The notes beneath the pieces were generated by a model. The model did not search any database. It had not been told where the DNA came from and was given only the letters and a program-made list of their open reading frames with translations. Of a stretch of 32,803 nucleotides of DNA, positions 15,914 to 23,935 are shown in pieces. Source of the stretch: JACQHJ01 sp964624955 (GTDB lineage: Bacteria > Patescibacteriota > Microgenomatia > Levybacterales > UBA12049); contig CAZUZF010000006.1 of assembly GCA_964624955.1 (NCBI GenBank), positions 1 to 32,803 of the forward strand. The letters are read 5' to 3'. The position numbers and the translations under genes were made by a program. Within the stretch, counting starts at the first letter, position 1. Every line of letters starts with the position of its first letter.

Positions 15914-15997
15914 TAGGCAAATAGGGTATTTTAGTGCTTAGAAGCTTAAAAAATCACTATATGTAGAGAAAGTAGTGAAAATTGTTGTGAAAAAGGA

Positions 15998-16471
15998 CTA
16001 AACGCTGTCTAGCGTGGCTGTGGACTGGAATACGCTGCCGTCATCTTTGGTAACTTTGAGAATTACTTTTATATCTGAAACGTCTTCGTCATAGTGGCAG
16101 ACGTCAGAACATGTGCCTAAAGTGACCTCTTTGGTAGCAGGAGACTTAGTAACATCAATCTGTCCTATTGCTCCTCTTGGAAGGTCTCCGGACAAATACG
16201 AAAGCTCATATTCAATTACCGAGATGCCTTGAGTGTTTGCAACGCTGACTATCACTGTCTGGCCTTTAGGACCTGCCTCAAGCGTTAAACCTAATTCCTC
16301 GGGAAGTATGGTCGGGATGGGTATTTCAGTCGGAAGGATATTGGTGTTTACGTTTTGACCTACCTGATTTGCGTTTCTGAAAAAGACAAAGGCGGAAAGA
16401 AGAACTACTAACGCTACGGCTGCTATACCTGCAATCTGAAATTTCCTGTTTTTTAATAAATCCGAATTCAT
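15998..16471 (-). CDS. Membrane-anchored protein of unknown function
   Basis: Not recognised as a named family. A 157-residue protein: short basic cytoplasmic tail (RK near 9-10), one membrane segment at about 11-31, a Pro/Thr/Asn-rich linker (about 33-58), then an extracytoplasmic domain of about 95 residues with alternating hydrophobic strands that looks like a small beta-sandwich. Two cysteines, C121 and C125 (CSDVC), are close enough for a disulfide or metal site. It starts at ATG 16471 with a promoter 12 bases ahead and diverges from guanylate kinase. It ends 167 bases before mraZ, reading into the dcw promoter region. An envelope role is inferred from topology only. Confidence 0.75.
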   Translation of the reverse strand: MNSDLLKNRKFQIAGIAAVALVVLLSAFVFFRNANQVGQNVNTNILPTEIPIPTILPEELGLTLEAGPKGQTVIVSVANTQGISVIEYELSYLSGDLPRGAIGQIDVTKSPATKEVTLGTCSDVCHYDEDVSDIKVILKVTKDDGSVFQSTATLDSV

Positions 16472-16483
16472 TAACTACAATCA

Positions 16484-16512
16484 AGCATAAACAAAACTTT
16501 TTTGTCTGTCAA
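16484..16512 (-). promoter_or_regulatory. Promoter of the membrane-anchored unknown gene
   Basis: The minus strand has TTGACA (16507-16512), a 17-base spacer and TATGCT (16484-16489), ending 12 bases before the ATG. The -35 is perfect and the -10 matches four of six. It lies in the same short interval as the divergent guanylate kinase promoter, the two nearly touching. Confidence 0.5.
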
Positions 16513-16526
16513 TATCGATAATAGTT

Positions 16527-16535
16527 TGGTATAAT
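16527..16535 (+). promoter_or_regulatory. Extended -10 promoter of guanylate kinase gene
   Basis: TGGTATAAT is a perfect extended -10 (TGnTATAAT). No good -35 lies at 17 bases, which extended -10 promoters can do without. The ATG follows after 15 bases, giving a leader of about nine bases with no Shine-Dalgarno. Confidence 0.6.
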
Positions 16536-16550
16536 TTTTAAATCCCAACT

Positions 16551-17216
16551 ATGACAGAAGGTGACCGTTTGGTGGAAAATCTACCAGTAAGCCCAAGTCT
16601 TCTTGTTATCCTAACAGGACCTACTGCTGCGGGAAAAACTGAGATAAGGGAAAGAATGGTTAAGAAGTACAAAAGATTAAAAAGCTTGGTGACAACTACC
16701 TCAAGGCCAAAAAGACCAAGCGAAACTGATGGGGTTGACTATTATTTTATCGACCCACAACATTTTCTTGCAAGAGTTGAAGGGGGAGAATTTTTGGAAT
16801 ATGCCGAATACGGAGGAAACCTCTATGGAACAACCAAACAAGAACTTGAAAGAATGTTAAAAGGCGAAGCATTAATGTCTACCATGGAAATCTCAGGAGC
16901 CGCAAGATTTGAAGATCACGTGCGTGAAGCATATGACAAAGACAGAGCAGCGCAAATAATTTCAAAAACAGTAATTATCTTTATTGACCCCGGGTCCGAA
17001 GAAACCCAAAGATATCGCTTTGCCCATAGAGAAGCGGGTCTTGGTAATTTTGAAACAAGGCTTTTGCAAGACAGAAGCATGTTAAGGGATTTTGGAACAA
17101 GGTTTGTCCATAAAGTTTTAAATCCAGATAAACAAGATATTGAAAAAGCAGTATTGGGAGTGGAAGGATTAATAGAAAAAGTTTTTCAAGCCTCTATAGG
17201 CAGGTTACTTAACTGA
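16551..17216 (+). CDS. gmk: Guanylate kinase
   Basis: Phosphorylates GMP to GDP with ATP, feeding GTP synthesis, including that used by FtsZ and by the GDP-mannose enzyme nearby. It has 221 residues. The P-loop is GPTAAGKT (about 23-30), where most family members have GPSGxGKS. The GMP-binding motif TTSRPKRPSETDGVDYYF (about 48-65) and EFLEYAEYGGNLYGT are typical. About 15 extra residues precede the P-loop, and the middle (about 110-150) carries an insertion or divergent segment compared with the compact bacterial enzyme, so a guanylate-kinase-like nucleotide kinase is the alternative. The stop overlaps the convergent glycyl-tRNA synthetase end by eight bases. Confidence 0.85.
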   Translation: MTEGDRLVENLPVSPSLLVILTGPTAAGKTEIRERMVKKYKRLKSLVTTTSRPKRPSETDGVDYYFIDPQHFLARVEGGEFLEYAEYGGNLYGTTKQELERMLKGEALMSTMEISGAARFEDHVREAYDKDRAAQIISKTVIIFIDPGSEETQRYRFAHREAGLGNFETRLLQDRSMLRDFGTRFVHKVLNPDKQDIEKAVLGVEGLIEKVFQASIGRLLN

Positions 17217-18492
17217 TTCTTGCAAGGATATGGCTTTTTAGCTCTTCTATTTTTACCCTTTCTTGTTTTGCGCTATCCCTGTCCCTTACAGTTACTGTTT
17301 GGTCTTCCAAAGTTTGGAAGTCAACTGTAACGCAGTATGGGGTTCCTGCTTCATCTTGGGCATAATATCTTTTTCCGATATTTCCCCTGTGATCCCAGGC
17401 TGTCATAACATGAGGCTTTAGACTGTCATAAATTCCTTTTGCCTTTTTTACCAATTCTTTTTTATTAGCAAGAAGTGGAAAAACAGCTGCCTTGTATGGA
17501 GCAAGTTTTGGGTGGAGTTTTAAAATTATCCTATCTTTTTCTTGCACATATGAATCAAGAAGGAAAAATAGCGCTGATCTGTCTACGCCACCTGATGCCT
17601 CAATTACCCATGGGGTATATTTCTCCCCGTCTTCATCTATAAAGACAAGGCCGTGTCTTGATAGGTCCCAGTCTCCTCTATGGTGTATTCCCTCAAATTC
17701 TGACCAGCCAAACGGAGCTTCATACTCAATATCCTGGGCATATTTTGCATAGTGCGCCCTTTCACTATCTTCGTGTTTTCTAAATCTTAATTTTTTTTTG
17801 TCCATCCCCAAAGAAATGTACCAATCCATTCTTTGCTTTTTCCAGTATTCAAACCATTTATCTCCCTCAGAGTCTTTAGGTTTAATAAAAAACTCAAGCT
17901 CCATTTGTTCAAATTCCCTGCTTCTGTATGTAAAATTGCCAGGAGTTATTTCATTTCTAAAAGCTTTACCAATCTGGGCAATTCCAAAAGGAATTTTAAC
18001 CCTGGTTGAGGAAACGACATTTTCAAAATTTACAAAAACACCCTGGGTGATTTCCCCTCTTAAATAAATTTCAGACTGTTTGCCTTCAACTATTCCAAGG
18101 TAGGCTTTGACCAAAAGGTTAAATTTTTTTGGTTCAGTCCACTCAGTTTTTTCCTTATGGGTCTTTTCGTGGGTTTTTGTCTCATCTTGTTTGTCTGCTC
18201 TAAATCTTTGATGACAGATTTTGCACTCAACCAATGGATCGGTAAAAGCCTCAACGTGGCCTGATTTTTGCCAAACAGTTGGATTCATCATAATTGAGGC
18301 GTCAATACCCACTATGTTGTCTCTAAACTCAACCATTGACTTCCACCACTGATCTTTAATGTTTTTTTTAAGCAAAACTCCCAAAGGACCGTAATCCCAA
18401 GTGCCAGCAAGTCCTCCATAAATTTCAGAGCCTGGGAAAATAAAGCCTCGTCTTTTACAAAGTGCTACGATTTTATCCATTAAGTTTTCCAC
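17209..18492 (-). CDS. glyS: Glycyl-tRNA synthetase, homodimeric (alpha-2) type
   Basis: Class II synthetase that charges tRNA-Gly. It has 427 residues, in the range of short alpha-2 bacterial/archaeal-type enzymes and unlike the two-subunit GlyQ/GlyS of E. coli. Family segments include GGLAGTWDYGPLG near 26-38, the class II motif 2 region (FRNEITPGNFTYRSREFEQMELEFF), GWSEFEGIHHRGDWDL, and EASGGVDRS. The C-terminal anticodon-binding domain starts with LHPKLAPYKAAVFPL. Only one CxxC pair (CKIC, about 93-96) is visible in the insertion where many enzymes bind zinc. The start is GTG at 18492, with TATCAT seven bases before it; ATG at 18480 is a possible alternative. It lies downstream of recO. 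Confidence 0.93.
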   Translation of the reverse strand: MENLMDKIVALCKRRGFIFPGSEIYGGLAGTWDYGPLGVLLKKNIKDQWWKSMVEFRDNIVGIDASIMMNPTVWQKSGHVEAFTDPLVECKICHQRFRADKQDETKTHEKTHKEKTEWTEPKKFNLLVKAYLGIVEGKQSEIYLRGEITQGVFVNFENVVSSTRVKIPFGIAQIGKAFRNEITPGNFTYRSREFEQMELEFFIKPKDSEGDKWFEYWKKQRMDWYISLGMDKKKLRFRKHEDSERAHYAKYAQDIEYEAPFGWSEFEGIHHRGDWDLSRHGLVFIDEDGEKYTPWVIEASGGVDRSALFFLLDSYVQEKDRIILKLHPKLAPYKAAVFPLLANKKELVKKAKGIYDSLKPHVMTAWDHRGNIGKRYYAQDEAGTPYCVTVDFQTLEDQTVTVRDRDSAKQERVKIEELKSHILARIS

Positions 18493-18499
18493 TAACGAT

Positions 18500-18505
18500 A
18501 TGATA
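18500..18505 (-). promoter_or_regulatory. Possible -10 box of glycyl-tRNA synthetase gene
   Basis: The minus strand reads TATCAT (five of six consensus matches) seven bases before the GTG start, matching the leaderless geometry of neighbouring genes. No strong -35 is seen. The recO-glyS gap is 36 bases, so a separate promoter is possible, but the gene may also be read through from recO. Confidence 0.35.
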
Positions 18506-18528
18506 TCAAATTTAAAATCAACTTAAAA

Positions 18529-19071
18529 CTATGAAGAAAACTGATAGAGGATTGGTCTTGTTTTTAGTTTTCTCTCCAGTATTTCTTCAATTAATACTTT
18601 TGTGTTTATTTTAACATTTCCCACGTGTCTATAAAATCCAAGCAGTTTTAATATCTCAACTTCAAACTCATAAATAACATTAGAGAGTTTGTCCGCGCTT
18701 GAAAGTTTCTTTAAGGTAGTATTTAAAAGCTCAAATACTCCATAACTTGCCTGGTTTTCCGCACAAAGCCCGTCAACCAGTTCGCAGATATGAAATGCGC
18801 TTCCCACTCTTTTTAAGTCTTTTTTTAAACTAGAAAAGTTTTCTATAGAAACTGCCTCTGTTAGAATGGGCATGTTTTTTGTTTTATGAAGACTAAATAT
18901 TCCATGATTTAAAAGCTCAATGTGACCAGACCTACGGCTTGAAATTTTCCTTACACCCTTTGCTTTTATCTGAAGTTTTCCGTAAGTTTTAGAAAAAACA
19001 GTTATTATTCTATCAGCTTCACCAATATTTTTTCTTTTAATAACTATTCCTTCAAGCTTAAAAGATCTCAT
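18529..19071 (-). CDS. recO: Short DNA repair protein RecO
   Basis: Recombination mediator of the RecFOR pathway that helps load RecA on SSB-coated single-stranded DNA. The N-terminal OB-fold is clear: LEGIVIKRKNIGEADRIITVFSKTYGKLQIKAKGVRK over about 7-43, followed by a helical segment. The length is 180 residues against about 240 usually, and no four-cysteine zinc motif is present in the C-terminal part, so the second half is trimmed. It begins one base after the DUF4012 gene stop, so it is probably co-transcribed with it. No Shine-Dalgarno is visible. The N-terminal match makes the call good despite the shortening. Confidence 0.83.
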   Translation of the reverse strand: MRSFKLEGIVIKRKNIGEADRIITVFSKTYGKLQIKAKGVRKISSRRSGHIELLNHGIFSLHKTKNMPILTEAVSIENFSSLKKDLKRVGSAFHICELVDGLCAENQASYGVFELLNTTLKKLSSADKLSNVIYEFEVEILKLLGFYRHVGNVKINTKVLIEEILERKLKTRPILYQFSS

Positions 19072-19072
19072 C

Positions 19073-21046
19073 TTATTTTAAGAACAGATTGACGGTTTTA
19101 TCACTAGAGAGTTTAAATTCTTCAAGTTTTTTCCCATTAACATTTATCACATATCCGTTGGCTGTTGTGCCTGGCTGTTTTTGAACCATTAAGGGAAGCA
19201 CTGAATTATCGGCCAATTTAAAGGGGAGGGTGTAGGTTAAGGTTAATTTGGCAACACCCTGAGGCCTGACTGTAATAAAGCCCTCAAAAACGGTTTTTCC
19301 CAGCTCGTCATACGTCTTCATTTTAACTTCTGATCCCTGGCTTGAGACGAGCTTTGACCCTTTTGGAACGTAGACCCTAAACCAATCTCTTAAAACCGCA
19401 TTTAAGCAAAGATTGCCTCTCTCCAAATTACAATCCGATGGGGGATAAGGATTTTTGTAATTTACTGTTATTGTCTTTGTTATTGCTCCACCAGCTCCTA
19501 TGCCGTAATCAGAAGTGACAGATTCTGAAACAAACATATTGGACTTTGCCCCGCCCAGGTTTGCCTCGTTGATATGGAGATAGTCTCCGTCAAAAGACAT
19601 TATTCTTCCTGCTGCATTAAGCCCCTCCAGTCCTTCCTGGGCTTTTGGGTTATCCATCTTAAAAAGAATGTGTTTTTCGGCAATTTGGGTAAGCATAGCT
19701 TGGAATAATGGTCCCCAGTAAAGCTTGGGCGAGGAGGAGAATGCTTTTTGCATAATGGCGTACATTAAATCACCAATTATGCCTTTTCTGTTGGAAATGA
19801 TTTTATTTGTGGGCTGATCCGCATAGACTTCAAGATTGTAAATTACCTGGGGACAATCGCATCTTGGATCCTTTTTGGTGTTCCATGTAGATCCGCCCAA
19901 ATCTATATCTCCTAAAATGTCCATGGCTGCAACCAATGCTTGTGTATCAACAGCAATTACACCGTCTACTTCTTGCGATCTGGAAGACTTTTCATAAAGA
20001 GCAAAAAAATCGTCCATTGAGACTTTAAAATCTGGAGAAAGATTGCTATCTCTTAAATTTAAGTTTTTTACTTCAAGATATTTTTGTATGACTTCCGGGG
20101 CAGTTGATTTACCGTAAATTGTGTCATCAAGATTATAAATATTGTCTGATGCGTCAACATGAACCACTCCGCTGTCTAGCCTGAAATATGAGTAGGCTGT
20201 GATAAATCCTCCTGTTGGTCTTAGCTCCTTATCATTTTGAAAAATAATCAAGTACTTTTTTTCATCAGGTTCTCCAAGAAGTACTGGAAGAATTTTAATC
20301 AAAGGCCTTGAACTATTAATTAACGTCACACTTTGATCTGTAAGAGTTCTTAGGTTAGAAAGCCCGTCTCTAATCTTCTTGCCAGGTCCTATTGCTGGAT
20401 AGTGCCCGGGCTCTACCTGATCAATCTCTTTTCTCATCAAAGAAAGCTTGTCTGCAATATCATCAATCTTAGGTGTAATTTTACTCATTGTTTTAACTGC
20501 AGTTTCAATTCTTTGCTGTGCGCTTCCTCCCACAAAGCTTCCCTGTCCTTTAAGACCAAGTAAATCTGCGTACGGTTTTACAGAATCAATTAAGATGGTT
20601 GCACTGTCTAATCCTTCAAATCCAGCATTTACCAAATGATCCGCATCGTTATAATACCAGCTTGCGATTGGTACAAATTTTAAATATGCCATTGAGTGAA
20701 GGTTTTTTTGCACTTCTTCTAAATCATCTTTTGTCTTGGCCAGTTCTACGGACGCTTTTTCAACATTTTGCTTTTTTATCGCATCTGCCGTGACTTTGGC
20801 CTGGGCATAAGTCACTTTCACAGACTGATATGTCTTTAATGCGGGAAAAACAACTGCTAAAACAAAAAATACAACCAATAAGGATATAATTGCCAAAGAA
20901 ACCTGAAATTTTCTGTTTTTGATAAGTTTTTTAAACTTTTCTTTTAGGTTTGCCCTGGAATTTGAATATGCTTTTGGGGATGGGGCTTGAGTATTACCTA
21001 AAACTTGCTTAGGCGTCTCAAAATTAATCTTAGACAGATTATCCAT
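19073..21046 (-). CDS. DUF4012 domain envelope protein
   Basis: Membrane-anchored protein of 657 residues from ATG 21046: a cytoplasmic basic tail, one membrane segment (about 47-67), a helical stalk (about 70-110), then a large extracytoplasmic region. The DUF4012 hallmark LIIFQNDKELRPTGGFI is in the middle, followed by a long domain with a C-terminal beta-rich part. The family has no established function known to me; it is frequent near surface polysaccharide genes, as here, where a sugar-phosphate transferase gene lies next to it. An upstream in-frame ATG at 21058 overlaps the -10 box and is therefore rejected. A TTGACA/TATGAT promoter ends seven bases before the chosen start. It leads the unit DUF4012-recO-glyS. 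Confidence 0.85.
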   Translation of the reverse strand: MDNLSKINFETPKQVLGNTQAPSPKAYSNSRANLKEKFKKLIKNRKFQVSLAIISLLVVFFVLAVVFPALKTYQSVKVTYAQAKVTADAIKKQNVEKASVELAKTKDDLEEVQKNLHSMAYLKFVPIASWYYNDADHLVNAGFEGLDSATILIDSVKPYADLLGLKGQGSFVGGSAQQRIETAVKTMSKITPKIDDIADKLSLMRKEIDQVEPGHYPAIGPGKKIRDGLSNLRTLTDQSVTLINSSRPLIKILPVLLGEPDEKKYLIIFQNDKELRPTGGFITAYSYFRLDSGVVHVDASDNIYNLDDTIYGKSTAPEVIQKYLEVKNLNLRDSNLSPDFKVSMDDFFALYEKSSRSQEVDGVIAVDTQALVAAMDILGDIDLGGSTWNTKKDPRCDCPQVIYNLEVYADQPTNKIISNRKGIIGDLMYAIMQKAFSSSPKLYWGPLFQAMLTQIAEKHILFKMDNPKAQEGLEGLNAAGRIMSFDGDYLHINEANLGGAKSNMFVSESVTSDYGIGAGGAITKTITVNYKNPYPPSDCNLERGNLCLNAVLRDWFRVYVPKGSKLVSSQGSEVKMKTYDELGKTVFEGFITVRPQGVAKLTLTYTLPFKLADNSVLPLMVQKQPGTTANGYVINVNGKKLEEFKLSSDKTVNLFLK

Positions 21047-21053
21047 ACCAACT

Positions 21054-21083
21054 ATCATATATGGAAATATCTGCTTGTGTCAA
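21054..21083 (-). promoter_or_regulatory. Promoter of the DUF4012-recO-glyS unit
   Basis: Minus strand: perfect TTGACA (21078-21083), 18-base spacer, TATGAT (21054-21059, five of six), then seven bases and ATG at 21046. The upstream ATG at 21056-21058 sits inside the -10 hexamer and would not be transcribed, so this promoter decides the start. Confidence 0.7.
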
Positions 21084-21108
21084 CTCTAATGGTAATCTTT
21101 TGCTCTGT

Positions 21109-21774
21109 CTATAAAGCGCCTTTGCCTGAAATCATTGCCCAGGGGGTTTTTAGAATAATCCAGAGGTCATAGATTATTGATCTTTTTCTAACATACATCT
21201 CATCCATTTTTATTCTTTTGTCAAAGTTTATTTCACTCCTTCCTGAAACTTGCCAATAACCTGTAACTCCAGGCTTTATTGAAAGCACAACCTTTACAGC
21301 GCTTTTGGTATTAGGATACTTTTTTTGTTGTTCTACCAGTTCGTCAGGATAATACGCTCTTGGACCTACCAAGCTCATTTCTCCTTTTAGGATATTTATA
21401 AACTGGGGAACCTCGTCAATTGAATGTTTTCGTAAAAACCGGCCAACCCTTGTTATCCTTGGGTCATCTTTTAGCTTATAGCTTCCCATTTTGTATTCAT
21501 GGAAAAGTTTTGAGTATTTTGGATTGTTTCTTAAAATCGAATGGGCGTTTTGAATCATACTTCTAAACTTATACATCTTAAAGAGCCTTCCTCCCTTTCC
21601 TACTCTTTCCGGAGTATCGGCAACCACAGGGCCTTTGGTATCTATTTTTATAGCCATTGCGACTATCAAAATTAGAGGAGAAAAAAGAATGAGAAGGGAA
21701 GAGGAGAAAACTATGTCCATTAATCTTTTTAAAAACTCGTAAAACCCGCTTTTTTTAACTTCAGTATAAGGCAT
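21109..21774 (-). CDS. Membrane sugar-phosphate transferase (bacterial sugar transferase family)
   Basis: Polyprenyl-phosphate glycosyl-1-phosphate transferase of the WbaP/PglC-type catalytic core, which starts glycan assembly by moving a sugar phosphate onto undecaprenyl phosphate at the inner membrane face. It has 221 residues with a single N-terminal hydrophobic re-entrant or membrane helix (about 19-42). Then come KMYKFRSM, the DDPRITRVGRFLRKHSIDEVPQF catalytic stretch with its Asp/Glu dyad, GEMSLVGPRAY, and PGVTGYWQVSGRS. It is the short form without the extra membrane domain of full WbaP. The sugar specificity cannot be read from sequence. It lies five bases after manC, so the two are co-transcribed. 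Confidence 0.9.
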   Translation of the reverse strand: MPYTEVKKSGFYEFLKRLMDIVFSSSLLILFSPLILIVAMAIKIDTKGPVVADTPERVGKGGRLFKMYKFRSMIQNAHSILRNNPKYSKLFHEYKMGSYKLKDDPRITRVGRFLRKHSIDEVPQFINILKGEMSLVGPRAYYPDELVEQQKKYPNTKSAVKVVLSIKPGVTGYWQVSGRSEINFDKRIKMDEMYVRKRSIIYDLWIILKTPWAMISGKGAL

Positions 21775-21779
21775 AAGTT

Positions 21780-22865
21780 TTATGTCAAATCTTCGTGGAC
21801 AGTTCCGGCAAGACTTTCAACCAGCTTTTTTATTTTAGGCACAGACGTTTTAGGACAAACAAGTACTACATCGTCAGTATTTATTATAAGCATTTCAGAA
21901 AGATCAATTCCAACAGTTAGCTGTTTTGTATAGTTAAACATTAAAGTATCTCTTGAATCCTCAACTATTACATTTCCCTTGGTGACATTTTCATCAGCAG
22001 TTTCGCTTAATGCCTCTTTTAAAGCCTCCCAGGCTCCAATATCGCTCCAGCCGATATCAACAGAGATAACATTTCCGTATTTTGTATTAAGTCTTTCCGC
22101 AATTGCATTGTCAAATGAAATTTTCTCAATTGTCGGATAAACATCTTCTAGAATAGTTTCATAATCTTTTTCATCAACCGCCTCATGGATTTTTACCAAA
22201 TCTTTATATAAATCAGGAACAAGAGTTTCAAAAAGATGCCATAAGAATTTGGGTGTTGTTACAAAGTATCCCAAATTCCAGGCATGATGACCGTCTCTTA
22301 AGAATTTTTCTGCAGTTGATAAATGAGGCCTGTATTTAAAACTTGAGAAGGAATAGATTGGAATATTTCCAATGTCTTCAAGTTTTTCTCCAAATTCAAT
22401 ATATCCCAAATTTTGGCTTGCAAACCTTGGTTTTTGACCTATAAAAACAATTTTTTGGGGATTTTCCTCAATAACTTTTTCTGCTGCAGACAAAGCGTCC
22501 CTAAACACGTCTTCCCTTTTTACCAAATGATCGGACCCCCAGAGAATTACAAACGGCTCATCCGGATATCTTTTTGCAAAAATAGCAGTAACAAGGCCAA
22601 CCGCAGGTCCTACATCTCTCATTTCAGGTTCAATAATTATATTTCCTTTGGGAAGATTGGGAAGTTGTTTCTCTACAATTGTCTCATAGTCTTTTCCTGT
22701 TGAAATGAAAATATCTTCCCAATTAAAAAGAGGGAAAAGCTTATCTACGGCAATTTGCAACATTGATTTGTCCCCTACTATTTTCTCGAACTGTTTTGGT
22801 GTGCTTTTTCTCGAAAGTGGCCAAAGCCTTGTTCCTACTCCTCCTGCGAAAATGACTGCTTTCAT
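21780..22865 (-). CDS. manC: Mannose-1-phosphate guanylyltransferase
   Basis: Makes GDP-mannose from GTP and mannose-1-phosphate, the donor for mannosyl and deoxyhexosyl residues of surface glycans. It has 361 residues: GGVGTRLWPLSR at 8-19, PKQF at 23-26, WGSDH at about 109-113, and the DIGWSDIGAWEAL segment typical of ManC/ManB-type pyrophosphorylases. The C-terminal phosphomannose isomerase half found in bifunctional AlgA/ManC is absent. It overlaps the next glycosyltransferase gene by four bases. Its presence suggests that neighbouring GT4 enzymes use GDP-mannose or a derivative; this is inference. Confidence 0.9.
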   Translation of the reverse strand: MKAVIFAGGVGTRLWPLSRKSTPKQFEKIVGDKSMLQIAVDKLFPLFNWEDIFISTGKDYETIVEKQLPNLPKGNIIIEPEMRDVGPAVGLVTAIFAKRYPDEPFVILWGSDHLVKREDVFRDALSAAEKVIEENPQKIVFIGQKPRFASQNLGYIEFGEKLEDIGNIPIYSFSSFKYRPHLSTAEKFLRDGHHAWNLGYFVTTPKFLWHLFETLVPDLYKDLVKIHEAVDEKDYETILEDVYPTIEKISFDNAIAERLNTKYGNVISVDIGWSDIGAWEALKEALSETADENVTKGNVIVEDSRDTLMFNYTKQLTVGIDLSEMLIINTDDVVLVCPKTSVPKIKKLVESLAGTVHEDLT

Positions 22866-23935
22866 AAATTTTTTTGTGTTTTGATAAATGCTTCTAGGTT
22901 GTTTTTGAAGTTAGCAAACGAAAATCTCAAAGCATTATCTCTACATGATTTCTCATTATATAAAGAAACGTTAAATTTTTCCAATACTTTTCTTAAACTC
23001 TCTGTATTTTGTTTGTCAAAAAATTCACCTGTTATTCCATTTTTTATTATATCCAATGCTCCTGCGCCTCTAAAAGCAATTACCGGTCTTCCAAAGTAGT
23101 TTGCCTCAATCATGGTTAGACCAAAGTCTTCAAGACCCGGAAAAACTAAAGCAATGCATCCTTGGTAGTATTTAAAAAGCTCTACATCAGTAACCTGACC
23201 TATAAACTCAATATTTGATCTTGCCAGTTGTTTTAAACGTTCTTCTTCCCCTCCGCTTCCGATTATTTTAAGAGGTAAGCCTAACTCATTAAATGCAGAA
23301 ATTGCCAAATCAATTCTTTTATATGCAACAAGACGGGAAACAATTAAAAAATATTTCCCGTTATTTTTTGTTAAAGGAATATTGGGAAAATCAAGAGGAG
23401 CGTTAATAACAGTAGACTGCCTTCCATAATATTTTTTAATCCTTTGTTTAACTTCATTTGAAATGGCAATAATTGCGTCCGGTCTAAAAGCTGCCACTTT
23501 GTCAAAATCTCTTAAATATGAAACAAAAGGGGCAGAAATTAATCTTAAAAACCAGTTTTTAAAATAGATATCATAGCCACTCCATAAATACCTTGTAGGC
23601 GTTAAACAATAACAAATATGCAAAGTTTTTGGTTTTGTAATGACTGCTTTTGAAAACTCACTTGTTACAGAAATTACAAGATCGTAATCATCAAAATTAA
23701 AACTTTCAAATGCAATCGGCATTAGTGTTGCAAAAAACTCATGGGAAGACTTTGCAAAAGGAATTTTTTGCAAAAAAGAAGTCTTTATATTAAATATTTT
23801 TGCCCAAGGGGCTTTCTTCTCATCGTAAACCGAGGTATAAAGCACGGCATTTGGGAAAATCTTTTTAAAGGACAAAAGAACTCTTTCAGCTCCTCCCCAT
23901 TTATTTACCCTATCGTAAACTATTGCTACTTTCAT
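22862..23935 (-). CDS. GT4 glycosyltransferase, WbaZ-like mannosyltransferase type
   Basis: Cytoplasmic GT-B fold enzyme of 357 residues. The N-terminus (VYDRVNKWGGAERVLLSF) and the CYCLTPTRYLWSGYD motif are typical of GT4 mannosyltransferases related to WbaZ/WbpY. The C-terminal nucleotide-sugar domain has EDFGLTMIEANYFGRPVIA, the E-x7-E motif. The acceptor and exact donor are unknown; adjacent manC makes GDP-mannose a reasonable donor. It overlaps the upstream glycosyltransferase by 26 bases and manC by four, so expression is tightly coupled. No Shine-Dalgarno is seen before the ATG. Confidence 0.85.
   Translation of the reverse strand: MKVAIVYDRVNKWGGAERVLLSFKKIFPNAVLYTSVYDEKKAPWAKIFNIKTSFLQKIPFAKSSHEFFATLMPIAFESFNFDDYDLVISVTSEFSKAVITKPKTLHICYCLTPTRYLWSGYDIYFKNWFLRLISAPFVSYLRDFDKVAAFRPDAIIAISNEVKQRIKKYYGRQSTVINAPLDFPNIPLTKNNGKYFLIVSRLVAYKRIDLAISAFNELGLPLKIIGSGGEEERLKQLARSNIEFIGQVTDVELFKYYQGCIALVFPGLEDFGLTMIEANYFGRPVIAFRGAGALDIIKNGITGEFFDKQNTESLRKVLEKFNVSLYNEKSCRDNALRFSFANFKNNLEAFIKTQKNL

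Noticed and set aside
15914..15997. Possible terminator hairpin (TAGTG ... CACTA) between the unknown membrane gene and mraZ
   Set aside because: The stem is only five pairs with a long loop and no thymine run on the correct strand; not supported.
17214..17216. UGA read as an amino acid, as in some related lineages with a modified code
   Set aside because: The guanylate kinase and fusion genes end at TGA at sensible C-termini, and the sequence after the guanylate kinase TGA reads antisense into the glycyl-tRNA synthetase gene. Standard code fits.
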